From positions 1 to 32,394 of the forward strand of contig JAAELL010000219.1 in the NCBI GenBank assembly GCA_024226735.1: a DNA stretch of 32,394 nt, written 5' to 3'. This DNA comes from a bacterium. Lineage in GTDB: Bacteria; Planctomycetota; UBA1135; GCA-002686595. The translations under genes were made by a program, and so were the position numbers. A model generated the notes under the pieces. The model did not search any database, was not told the origin of the DNA, and worked only from the letters and a program-made list of their open reading frames with translations. The first letter of the stretch is position 1; the number at the start of each line of letters is the position of its first letter. Shown here piece after piece: positions 1 through 7,389 of the stretch.

Positions 1-94
1 CCGCCGTGCTCGTGCCTTTGCGTCGATCGCCCCGCAGTCGGGGTCTCTGCGCCCCGTCGAGGACGCGATCGGCACAAAGGTGCGGGCACGGCGG
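1..94. repeat. Imperfect inverted repeat with 29-bp arms at the window edge
   Basis: Positions 1-29 are the approximate reverse complement of 66-94, with 24 of 29 positions matching by eye. The arms begin CCGCCGTGC and end CGATCG. Most mismatches would be G-U wobble pairs in RNA. The 36-bp loop holds its own small hairpin (CCCCG at 30-34, CGGGG at 39-43). It could be a terminator, a REP/MITE-like repeat or the edge of a larger element that starts outside the window. No coding sequence overlaps it. Confidence 0.55.
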
Positions 95-258
95 ACTTGG
101 GCGGCTCTGGCGCAATGCTGATGAATAGTCCGGGCTAGCACATGAATCCTACCAACGAGGTCGACTCGCGACGGTTCAACGATCAGGCGCAGCGGACCGT
201 CCTGGACCCCTCTACCGAAAGTCGGCGCACACTCGCTGCGTTTCAGCGGACCTGGGGA
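95..258. other. Intergenic stretch without a recognisable gene
   Basis: Between the hairpin and the stop codon of the EEP gene I see no supported gene. A plus-strand frame opens at an ATG at 142, but it runs antisense through the whole EEP gene, has no ribosome binding site and no recognisable protein sequence. The DNA looks slightly less GC-rich than the neighbouring coding regions. Confidence 0.4.
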
Positions 259-2418
259 TTATTCATCACCCCATTCGACGACGACGTAGTGCCGATCCGT
301 CTCCAGCATGTCGTGCCAGCGCCCGTTGACGTCGAATCCGATCGCCGCGAAGCGCTCGGGCCGGGAGTTGTTCGGCTCGCCCGCGTCCCAGTACCAGAAG
401 GGCGGCGCTTCGGGGTCGACGACCGTCCACACCTCCTCGATGCGCTCGATCCCCATCCAGCTGATGCCGTGGATGCGCGACTGGATCCACTCGTTCTCCT
501 CGATCGAGCTGATCGTCAGGAGCTTGCCGCGCTTCTCGGCCGCGAGCTGCTTTGCGTCGGGGTAGGGAAGGACCCCGTCCGCGAACCAGTACCAGGATCC
601 GGCGTGGAACTCGGCGTTCTCGGGGACGTGGCGTGGCCGGCGCGGCGTCTTGCGCTCGCGGGCCGGCTTGCGCTTGCGTTCGTAGCGGACGCCGACTTCG
701 ACCTGGCCGCCGTTGCCCGGGTTGCGGCCACCGAGGGAGGTGTCGGTGTCCTCGACGACGAGCGTCCAGCTCGTGCCGCCTCGCACCGGGTGCTCCCACC
801 ACTGTTCGCCCGACGCGCGCGAGTAGCCGCTCTGGACCGGGCTCCCGCCCTCGTCTTCCAGGCGGAAGCGCACGCCGCCGTCGCCAGTGTCGTCGCCGCC
901 GTTGTGAATGGCGAAACGCAGCCAGCCGTGGCTGCGATCGAGCGCGGGGACGTCGAAAGGGAAGCGCAGCGTGCGCGTCTGTTCGGAGTCCACGTGGAAG
1001 CCTTGCAGCTCGACCAGCTCCTTGTAGCGCAGCCCCTTGCCCGCGTGCGTCGTGTGAGCTGCGTCGGTGCGGAGGGTGAGCGGAAACCCGGTGAGTCCGC
1101 CCCAGAGGCGGTAGTCGACGACGCGCAACGCGAACAGATTGGTGTTGCCGAAGCGCAGAGCCTCGGACGGCAGCTGCAGGACGGCGCGGCCGTCCCAGAA
1201 GCTGCGCGTGCGGGCCCCGATGCGCGCGACCTCCTCTCCGTTGACGAACAGCGTCACCTCGTCGTCGACGCCCGCGAGGTGCAGCGTCACCTTGGACTCT
1301 TCCCACGTCGCGGGGACATCGACGGTGCGCCGGAACCACGCGGCGCCGTCGTGCTCGATGCCTTGCTGCTCCCAGCTCGCGCCCGCGTGCAGGACTGGCC
1401 AATCGGAGTCATCGACGCCGAACAGGTGTTCGCCGCGCTCGACGCCGTCGCCGGCGGGATCGACGCGGAAACGCCAGCCCTCGTGGATCTGCAGGCAGAT
1501 GGGTTCGTAGGGCTCTCCCAGAACGACGTCGCAGGTCACTGGGCGGTGGTCCGAGGGCGTGCGCCCCGCCCACGTATCGGCGATCACGGCGTGGCCGACG
1601 ACGCGCACGTCGTTCTTGACGAACACGTAGTCGATGCGTCCGCCGGGCACCGCGCCGTTTCCGAATCCGGTCCACGTGCCCGGTGGGCCGTAGGGCGCCG
1701 TCTCGCTGACGTCAACGGCGTCGCGCAGCGCGAGCTCGGGCTCGGGCTGTGGCGTACCGGGGGCGACGCCGCTCGTCAGCGTCGCGTAGGGCGCCGAGGC
1801 CGGGGTGCAGTTCAGATCGCCCATCAGGATCGCCGGGTGCTCGCCCGCAATCTCCGCGATCTTGGCGACGAGGAGCTTGGCGCTCTCGCGCCGCGCGAGG
1901 CCCGACTGGTGGTCGAAGTGCGTGTTGAACACGAAGAACGTCGTCTTCGTCGCGCGCTCGGAGAACTCGCCCCACGTGCAGATCCGGCGCAGCTTCGTGC
2001 CCCAGTCGGCGCCGATCTTGTCGGGGGTGCTCGAGAGCCAGAACGTCGCCTCGCGCACGAGCGTGAGCCGTTCCGCGTCGTAGAAGAGCGTGCAGCGCTC
2101 GCCCCCCGCGCGCCCGTCGCGACCGGTGCCGAAGTGGCGGTAGGCCGGCAGGGCGGCGGCGATGTCGCCGACCTGGCGGCCGAGCGCTTCCTGCAGCCCG
2201 ACGACGCTCGCACCGTGGTGGCGGATGAGCCCGGTGACCAGATGCCGGCGCAGGGGCCACACGTTTTCGCCGTCCTTGGCGTTGGCGTAGCGGATGTTGA
2301 ACGTCATGACCCGCAGGCGCTGTGGCCCGGCGCGGGCGTCTTGGATCGGGACGGCCGCCGCCGGAAGCGCGGGCAGGAGCAGCGAGAAGAGCAGGTAGAG
2401 CTTGGTGGGCAGCACCAT
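259..2418 (-). CDS. Secreted endonuclease/exonuclease/phosphatase-family protein with jelly-roll and C-type lectin domains
   Basis: The product is 719 aa. The start at 2418 gives MVLPTKLYLLFSLLLPALPA, a good signal peptide; a longer frame from 2493 would put an Arg/Ser-rich stretch before it. Residues about 33-300 form an endonuclease/exonuclease/phosphatase (EEP) domain: N41 in MTFNIRY, E77 in LQEAL, H167 in NTHFDH, D201/N203 in MGDLNCT, D263 in RIDYVF and D290-H291 in SDHRP are the expected metal and catalytic residues. Residues about 305-455 resemble the galactose-binding jelly-roll of family 2 glycoside hydrolases (VTLHLAGVDDEVTLFVNGEEV). Residues about 600-718 resemble a C-type lectin fold (WMGIERIEEVW, WDAGEPNN, VVVEW). 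It probably cleaves a phosphodiester or phosphomonoester outside the cytoplasm while held to carbohydrate; nuclease or sphingomyelinase-like activity cannot be told apart. It is divergent from gmd. Confidence 0.85.
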   Translation of the reverse strand: MVLPTKLYLLFSLLLPALPAAAVPIQDARAGPQRLRVMTFNIRYANAKDGENVWPLRRHLVTGLIRHHGASVVGLQEALGRQVGDIAAALPAYRHFGTGRDGRAGGERCTLFYDAERLTLVREATFWLSSTPDKIGADWGTKLRRICTWGEFSERATKTTFFVFNTHFDHQSGLARRESAKLLVAKIAEIAGEHPAILMGDLNCTPASAPYATLTSGVAPGTPQPEPELALRDAVDVSETAPYGPPGTWTGFGNGAVPGGRIDYVFVKNDVRVVGHAVIADTWAGRTPSDHRPVTCDVVLGEPYEPICLQIHEGWRFRVDPAGDGVERGEHLFGVDDSDWPVLHAGASWEQQGIEHDGAAWFRRTVDVPATWEESKVTLHLAGVDDEVTLFVNGEEVARIGARTRSFWDGRAVLQLPSEALRFGNTNLFALRVVDYRLWGGLTGFPLTLRTDAAHTTHAGKGLRYKELVELQGFHVDSEQTRTLRFPFDVPALDRSHGWLRFAIHNGGDDTGDGGVRFRLEDEGGSPVQSGYSRASGEQWWEHPVRGGTSWTLVVEDTDTSLGGRNPGNGGQVEVGVRYERKRKPARERKTPRRPRHVPENAEFHAGSWYWFADGVLPYPDAKQLAAEKRGKLLTISSIEENEWIQSRIHGISWMGIERIEEVWTVVDPEAPPFWYWDAGEPNNSRPERFAAIGFDVNGRWHDMLETDRHYVVVEWGDE

Positions 2419-2495
2419 CGACAGAGCGTACCGTCCCGACCGCGAACGCGACGACCGGGAAGAATCCCGATCCGGAGGCGGCTCGCGGGGCATAG

Positions 2496-3551
<1,056 letters not shown>

Positions 3552-3571
3552 TGTCTGCATCACACCACTAG
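3552..3571 (+). repeat. 20-bp interspersed repeat, copy A
   Basis: TGTCTGCATCACACCACTAG starts one base after the gmd stop codon and contains the stop codon (CTA on this strand) of the convergent membrane-protein gene. The exact reverse complement is at 6972-6991, and a copy with one mismatch is at 7051-7070. Unlike those two, copy A has no nearby partner arm. It could be an end of a mobile segment, or one arm of a dispersed palindromic repeat. Confidence 0.8.
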
Positions 3572-4563
3572 ATCAGGTGCACCCCGACCAGGATCCCCTC
3601 CGACGCCAGCGCCACCGCCGCGAACCCGAACACCGCCCGCTGCATCCGCCGCGCCGCGTCCGGATTCCCGCGCCGGTGCACCTCGAGCGCGAGCGGCCAC
3701 AGGAGGGCCCCGCCGCCGAGGACCGCGGCGAGCGCGGCGGGCCCGAAGGCCGGCGTGTCCGTCAACAGCTCGTACAGGCAGTGGTGGTAGGGCAACCCGA
3801 GCACGAGCGGCGCGACCGCGTCGGGCCAGGCGCGGAACGTCACGACGACGCACGCGACACCCAGCGCCGCCAGCGCGACCAGGCCCGCGAGCGGCGTCCG
3901 CTGCGCGCGGCGCGCGGCGAGGCACGCGAGGACGGTGGCGACCAGGAGGCCGAGGTGCAGCGCGAGCGTCATCGCGGGCGAGCCGGCGAGCGATCCGGCG
4001 CCGAGGGACTCGAAGCGGTTCGGCGCGACGTCGAGGAACTGCGTGCAGCAGGTCATCGGCCGTCCGGCCTTCTCGCCGAGCAGGTACAGCGTCTCCAGCA
4101 CGCAGTCGGCGAGCGCGAGCGCGCCGAGCGGTAGCGCCCACACGAGCGACGCACGGCCGCCGTCCGTGGCGCGGCGAACGACGAACCAGCACCCGGCGAG
4201 CAGCATCACCGCCGGCTTGATCCACTCGAGCGCGAAGACCCGCTCGGCGTCGATGCGCGTGACGCCGTAGGCGCACATCACGCCGAACACCGCGAGATCC
4301 GGCACGTAGCTGTCGAGCACGAGGTAGAACTGCGGCCAGGCGAGGAACCGTACGAGGACGAGCACCGAGACGATCAGCGCGAGCAGATGTCCGCGATCGT
4401 CAGACGCGGCGCGGGCCTCGCGACCACGTGTGAACGCCATGAGCGCGCGCGCCGCCACGCCGAGCGTCAGCGCCGCGAGCGCGGCTCCCACGGCCGCCAG
4501 GAACAGAGCGCTCACCGTCCATACGTTCAAGATCACTTCGAGAGCGTAACCTGGAGTGCTCAT
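3568..4563 (-). CDS. Polytopic membrane protein with Cys-Cys and His-His-Cys motifs
   Basis: The product is 331 aa, with about eight hydrophobic segments (roughly 8-40, 60-82, 88-101, 112-130, 138-162, 197-217, 225-245 and 273-292, plus a C-terminal one at 309-330). Polar loops carry C172-C173 in RPMTCCTQFLD and H260-H261-C262 in LPYHHCLYELL; VMCAYGVTR at 95-103 also looks conserved. From memory, unverified, membrane proteins with a Cys-Cys loop and a P-Y-H-H-C motif occur near NosL-like and LolD/FtsX genes in other bacteria. Paired Cys and His-His-Cys would suit metal or thiol chemistry in the envelope; this is inference. The ATG at 4563 lies in the centre of a perfect palindrome and overlaps the start of the divergent kinase gene. 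A longer frame to 4758 would run antisense into that kinase and is rejected. Confidence 0.75.
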   Translation of the reverse strand: MSTPGYALEVILNVWTVSALFLAAVGAALAALTLGVAARALMAFTRGREARAASDDRGHLLALIVSVLVLVRFLAWPQFYLVLDSYVPDLAVFGVMCAYGVTRIDAERVFALEWIKPAVMLLAGCWFVVRRATDGGRASLVWALPLGALALADCVLETLYLLGEKAGRPMTCCTQFLDVAPNRFESLGAGSLAGSPAMTLALHLGLLVATVLACLAARRAQRTPLAGLVALAALGVACVVVTFRAWPDAVAPLVLGLPYHHCLYELLTDTPAFGPAALAAVLGGGALLWPLALEVHRRGNPDAARRMQRAVFGFAAVALASEGILVGVHLI

Positions 4564-4575
4564 GAGCACTCCAGG
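4550..4575. promoter_or_regulatory. 26-bp perfect palindrome covering two divergent start codons
   Basis: The half-site CCTGGAGTGCTCA is followed directly by its exact reverse complement TGAGCACTCCAGG. The central CATG supplies both start codons: ATG on the plus strand at 4562 and ATG on the minus strand at 4563. As a result both divergent proteins begin with the same residues, MSTPG. There is no room for promoters between the genes, so each must lie in the other's coding sequence. The palindrome may bind a dimeric repressor, or fold in both mRNAs and hide the start codons. The symmetry is plain in the sequence; its function is inferred. Confidence 0.7.
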
Positions 4576-5116
4576 GGAATCGAGCAGGCTGCTGGTTGCC
4601 ATGGCCGGGTTGCCGGGCACGGGCAAATCGACGCTCGCCCGTGCGCTCGCCCCGCGGATGCACGCGGCGGTGTTGGACAAGGACGCCGTGCGCGAGGCCT
4701 TGTTCGGGCCGGACGACGTCGTGTACGAGCGCGAGCAGGACGATCTCTGCTTCCGCATGCTGCTCGAAGGTGCACGCTACCTGTTGGAGTCGGGGCGTCG
4801 CAGGGTCGTCATTCTCGACGGGCGCACGTTCACGCGCCGTACCCAGACAGGCGAGCTCGACGCGTTCGCGCGGGCGAGCGACTTCGCGCTGCGCGTGATC
4901 GAGTGCGTCGCGGGCGAGGACACCGTGCGCTCGCGCCTGGAGGCGGACGCGGCGGCGGGTCAGCACCCCGCGCGAGACCGGGACTTTCGGCTCTACCAGC
5001 GGCTGGCGCTCGACGCGGACGAGATCGAGCTCACCAAGCTCGTCGCGCGCACCGACAACCGTCCCCTGGACGATCAGGTCGAGGCCTGCCGCGCATGGCT
5101 CACGTCGCGGGGCTGA
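4562..5116 (+). CDS. Small P-loop kinase-like protein (AAA_33 / zeta-kinase type)
   Basis: The product is 184 aa. Residues 16-24 are a Walker A loop (GLPGTGKST), preceded by strand LLVAMA and followed by VLDKDAVREALFG, the substrate-side Asp-Lys-Asp pattern of small-molecule kinases related to gluconate and adenylylsulfate kinases and zeta-toxin kinases. A second strand with RRVVILDGRTF suits the Walker B region, and R-rich helices in the C-terminal half fit a lid. It probably phosphorylates a small metabolite; the substrate cannot be read from sequence. No antitoxin-like partner is present. The start is ATG at 4562 in the palindrome; an in-frame GTG at 4556 and a later ATG before AGLPGTGKST are alternatives. 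The 3' end overlaps the convergent ABC ATPase gene by 17 bp. Confidence 0.75.
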   Translation: MSTPGESSRLLVAMAGLPGTGKSTLARALAPRMHAAVLDKDAVREALFGPDDVVYEREQDDLCFRMLLEGARYLLESGRRRVVILDGRTFTRRTQTGELDAFARASDFALRVIECVAGEDTVRSRLEADAAAGQHPARDRDFRLYQRLALDADEIELTKLVARTDNRPLDDQVEACRAWLTSRG

Positions 5117-5777
5117 GCAGGCCGGCCTCGAGCCGCCACCTGTCCTGAGCGGCCGCCGCGAGCGCCGCGTCGTGCGTCGCGACGACGACGGTCGTTCCGG
5201 AGCTGTGCCGCGCGCGTAGGAGCTCAATCACGTGCGCGGCCGTGTCCTCGTCGACGTTCGAAGTCGGTTCGTCGAGCAAGAGCAGCTGCGGGTCGTCGAT
5301 CGTCGCACGGGCGAACGCGACGCGCTGGCGCTCGCCGCCGGAGAGAGCGTGGGGGAGGCGATCGAGGCTCTCGGCGACGTCGACCGATTCGAGTGCGGCG
5401 TGTGCGCGATCGCGCCGCAGGGCGCGGCTGACTCCGCGCGGCACGAGCCGGCACGTCACGTTCTGCCAGACCGGCAAGTGTTCGAGGAAGCGCGACTCCT
5501 GGTGCACGATGCCGATGCGCGAGCGCCTGACCTCCGTCAGCGCGGCTTCCGACGCATCGGTCACGTCGCGGCCGAACAGCCAGACACTGCCCGTGTCGGC
5601 CCGGTCGAGGCCCGCGAGCAGATTCAGCAGCGTCGTTTTGCCCGAGCCCGAGTGTCCGACGAGAGCCGTCCACGAGCCGGGCGCGAGCGCGAGGCTCAGC
5701 GGTCCGAGCGCGGCCCGCGCCGCGCCGCGATAGAGGCGCGTCACCTGCTCGAGGCGCGCGGCGTCCTCACCTGTCAT
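5100..5777 (-). CDS. ABC transporter ATP-binding protein, LolD/MacB type
   Basis: This 225-aa ATPase has every ABC motif: Walker A at 41-49 (GHSGSGKTT), Q-loop Q93 in VHQES, signature LSGGE at 145-149, Walker B LLLLDEP with D169 and catalytic E170, and H-loop H202 in ATHD. Length and sequence fit the LolD/MacB/FtsE group, which drives mechanotransmission permeases that move lipoproteins or peptides within the envelope rather than importing solutes. Its ATG overlaps the permease stop codon in a 4-bp ATGA junction, so the two are translationally coupled and form one transporter. The 3' end overlaps the convergent kinase gene by 17 bp. Confidence 0.93.
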   Translation of the reverse strand: MTGEDAARLEQVTRLYRGAARAALGPLSLALAPGSWTALVGHSGSGKTTLLNLLAGLDRADTGSVWLFGRDVTDASEAALTEVRRSRIGIVHQESRFLEHLPVWQNVTCRLVPRGVSRALRRDRAHAALESVDVAESLDRLPHALSGGERQRVAFARATIDDPQLLLLDEPTSNVDEDTAAHVIELLRARHSSGTTVVVATHDAALAAAAQDRWRLEAGLLSPAT

Positions 5778-6934
5778 CGCAGCACCTCAACGGGTCGCGT
5801 GATCGCCGTGCGCCAAGTCGTGTAGATGCTGCCGGTCATTGTGACGACCAGGCTGAAGACGAGCGCGAGGACCGGGGCGAGCGGCAGGAAGCGCGCCGGG
5901 ATGTGCATCTCAGGAAAGAGCGGCAGGTCAGCGAGGAAGAACGAGGCGATCAGCGGCGCGCGCAGCGCCTCGACCCACACGAGCGCGAGGAGCGTCGCAA
6001 GCGCCGCCGCGAAGATGCTGACGATCACGTTCTCGAGGGCGACCATCAGGAGCACGTCGGCCGTGCGCCAGCCTTCGGCCTTCAGGAGGCCGATCTCGCG
6101 CCGGCGCGGGGTGTGTCCGAGGTAGGTCGTGACGGCGAACGCCGGGATCGCGAAGACGAGCGCGAGGGCGAAGAGCACGGTGAACACGCCGACGCGGCGC
6201 GTCATGCCGGCGGCGACGTAACCCAGCACGACCTCGCGCGTCTGCACGCGTAGGTGGTGGTCCGTGCGCCCGACAGCTTCGGCGACGAGCGTCTCGTAGC
6301 CGGCGCGCACGTACAGGCACGCGTCGCTGACGTGCTCGGTCTCGCCGAATGCGAGCTGTGCCTCCTCGATGTCGCACACGATCGCCTTGGCGCTCCACAG
6401 CGACGCGGTCGCGGGCGTGATTCCGGACACGGAGAAGAGCCGGATCGTGCCGGCCTCGAGGGCGAGCGTCGAGCCGACGCGCAGACCCAACACGGCCGCG
6501 AGCTCGCGGCCGATCAACACCTCGGCCGGATCGTCCGGGAGCGACCCTTCGACCGACCAACCGTCCGCGTCCCGCGTCGCGCGCGCGAGCTCGGCGAGCG
6601 GCACGCCGATGACGAGCGGGTGTTCGTCCTGCAGAGCGACGCGCCCGATCACCCGCGGCACGACGCGCTCGACCCCGTCGATCGTGGCGAGCCGTTCGAG
6701 CACGGTATCGGGCAGCGGGTGGTCGCGCCCGAACATGTCCCACGTGCAGTAGACGTGGGCACCGTCCTGCACGGCGGCGCGCGCCTCGCTCTTGACGCCC
6801 TCGTGGATCGCCACGCCCGCGAGCAAGAGGGTCAGTCCACAGACGAGCCCCGCCGCCGCCGTGCCGTACGCCGCCAGATTGCGCGCCACGTTCTCGGCCG
6901 CGGCGAAGGTCAGGTTGCGCGTGCGGGCCATCAT
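5774..6934 (-). CDS. ABC transporter permease, FtsX/MacB type
   Basis: The product is 386 aa. One N-terminal membrane helix (about 22-45) is followed by a periplasmic domain of about 190 residues (VVPRVIGRV, LIGRELAAVLGLRVGS), then three C-terminal helices (about 246-275, 295-320, 350-375). The short cytoplasmic stretch LGHTPRRREIGLLKAEGWRT is the coupling loop typical of FtsX-domain permeases, and the end TTWRTAITRPVEVLR is also characteristic. It is half the size of MacB-like duplicated permeases and presumably works as a dimer with the downstream ATPase. Two ATG codons stand in tandem (6934 and 6931) with no clear Shine-Dalgarno. A long hairpin lies 38 bp upstream and should separate it from the operon at 7078-10801. 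Confidence 0.9.
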   Translation of the reverse strand: MMARTRNLTFAAAENVARNLAAYGTAAAGLVCGLTLLLAGVAIHEGVKSEARAAVQDGAHVYCTWDMFGRDHPLPDTVLERLATIDGVERVVPRVIGRVALQDEHPLVIGVPLAELARATRDADGWSVEGSLPDDPAEVLIGRELAAVLGLRVGSTLALEAGTIRLFSVSGITPATASLWSAKAIVCDIEEAQLAFGETEHVSDACLYVRAGYETLVAEAVGRTDHHLRVQTREVVLGYVAAGMTRRVGVFTVLFALALVFAIPAFAVTTYLGHTPRRREIGLLKAEGWRTADVLLMVALENVIVSIFAAALATLLALVWVEALRAPLIASFFLADLPLFPEMHIPARFLPLAPVLALVFSLVVTMTGSIYTTWRTAITRPVEVLR

Positions 6935-6971
6935 CGGTCGGGATCGATCGAGTTCGGGAAAGTGAAGGCTC

Positions 6972-7070
6972 CTAGTGGTGTGATGCAGACAGTTGCGGTC
7001 TTATCCCGAGTTCGCGTGTGCGTGCCACAAGGCGCGGATACGACTGCGAATGTCTGCATCACACCACCAG
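6972..7070. repeat. 99-bp hairpin with 35-bp arms, built from two copies of the 20-bp repeat
   Basis: Left arm 6972-7006 and right arm 7036-7070 are reverse complements at 30 of 35 positions around a 29-nt loop. The outer 20 bp of the left arm is the exact reverse complement of copy A at 3552-3571; the outer 20 bp of the right arm has one mismatch to copy A. It lies 7 bp beyond the stop codon at 7078 and just before the permease gene, both read leftward, so in RNA it would be a very long stem able to terminate or process the transcript. It lacks an obvious T-run. A non-autonomous palindromic repeat element is equally possible. Confidence 0.8.
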
Positions 7071-7077
7071 AAAGTTC

Positions 7078-7389
7078 TCAACGGGTCGACGCGCGGTCGA
7101 GCGGAGCGGCGTCGAGGACGGTCGTCCCGTGGTAGGGGTTGGGGCACGGGAGGCCGGGCACGGGCCACTCTTCGTTCTCGCACCGCGCCTGCGTCCGTGG
7201 GTCGATCCCGAAGAAGCTCCAGGCAGTCGCGACACTCGGCCCGAGCCCGATGCCCGACGTCGCGCGCTGGAACGGCCGCGACCGCGCGTCGCGCCCGGCG
7301 AAGAGGCCGATCCACAGAGCGTCGACCACGACGAGCGCAAGTGCGATCCAGAGCAGTCCGGCGCCCCTACTCCTGGGTGATTTCGACAA
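7078..7389 (-). CDS. Small single-pass membrane protein, unrecognised
   Basis: The product is 103 aa and I do not recognise the family. Residues about 11-31 (LLWIALALVVVDALWIGLFAG) form one transmembrane helix after a basic N-terminus (SKSPRSRG), giving an N-in, C-out protein. The outer part has two Cys residues in CENEEWPVPGLPC and ends PNPYHGTTVLDAAPLDRASTR. The chosen start is TTG at 7389, with GGGAG a few bases upstream; the gene then begins inside the CRTAC1-like gene, overlapping its last 23 bp. The overlap and same strand make it the last gene of the 10801-7078 operon. The unusual start lowers certainty, but codon bias and the clean helix support a real gene. Confidence 0.6.
   Translation of the reverse strand: MSKSPRSRGAGLLWIALALVVVDALWIGLFAGRDARSRPFQRATSGIGLGPSVATAWSFFGIDPRTQARCENEEWPVPGLPCPNPYHGTTVLDAAPLDRASTR

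Noticed and set aside
2419..2493. 25-residue N-terminal extension of the EEP protein
   Set aside because: It is Arg/Ser/Pro-rich and would bury the signal peptide; starting at 2418 leaves a reasonable 104-bp divergent promoter region before gmd.
4562..5116. Zeta-toxin of a toxin-antitoxin pair
   Set aside because: The P-loop fits several kinase families; no small antitoxin gene is adjacent, and the neighbours are a membrane protein and an ABC transporter.
5100..6934. ABC pair as NosF/NosY of a nitrous oxide reductase cluster
   Set aside because: The permease has the FtsX plan (one helix, periplasmic domain, three helices) and the ATPase is LolD-like. No nosZ is present.
3552..6991. Complete autonomous transposon
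   Set aside because: No transposase or recombinase gene lies inside, and the flanking bases show no target-site duplication.
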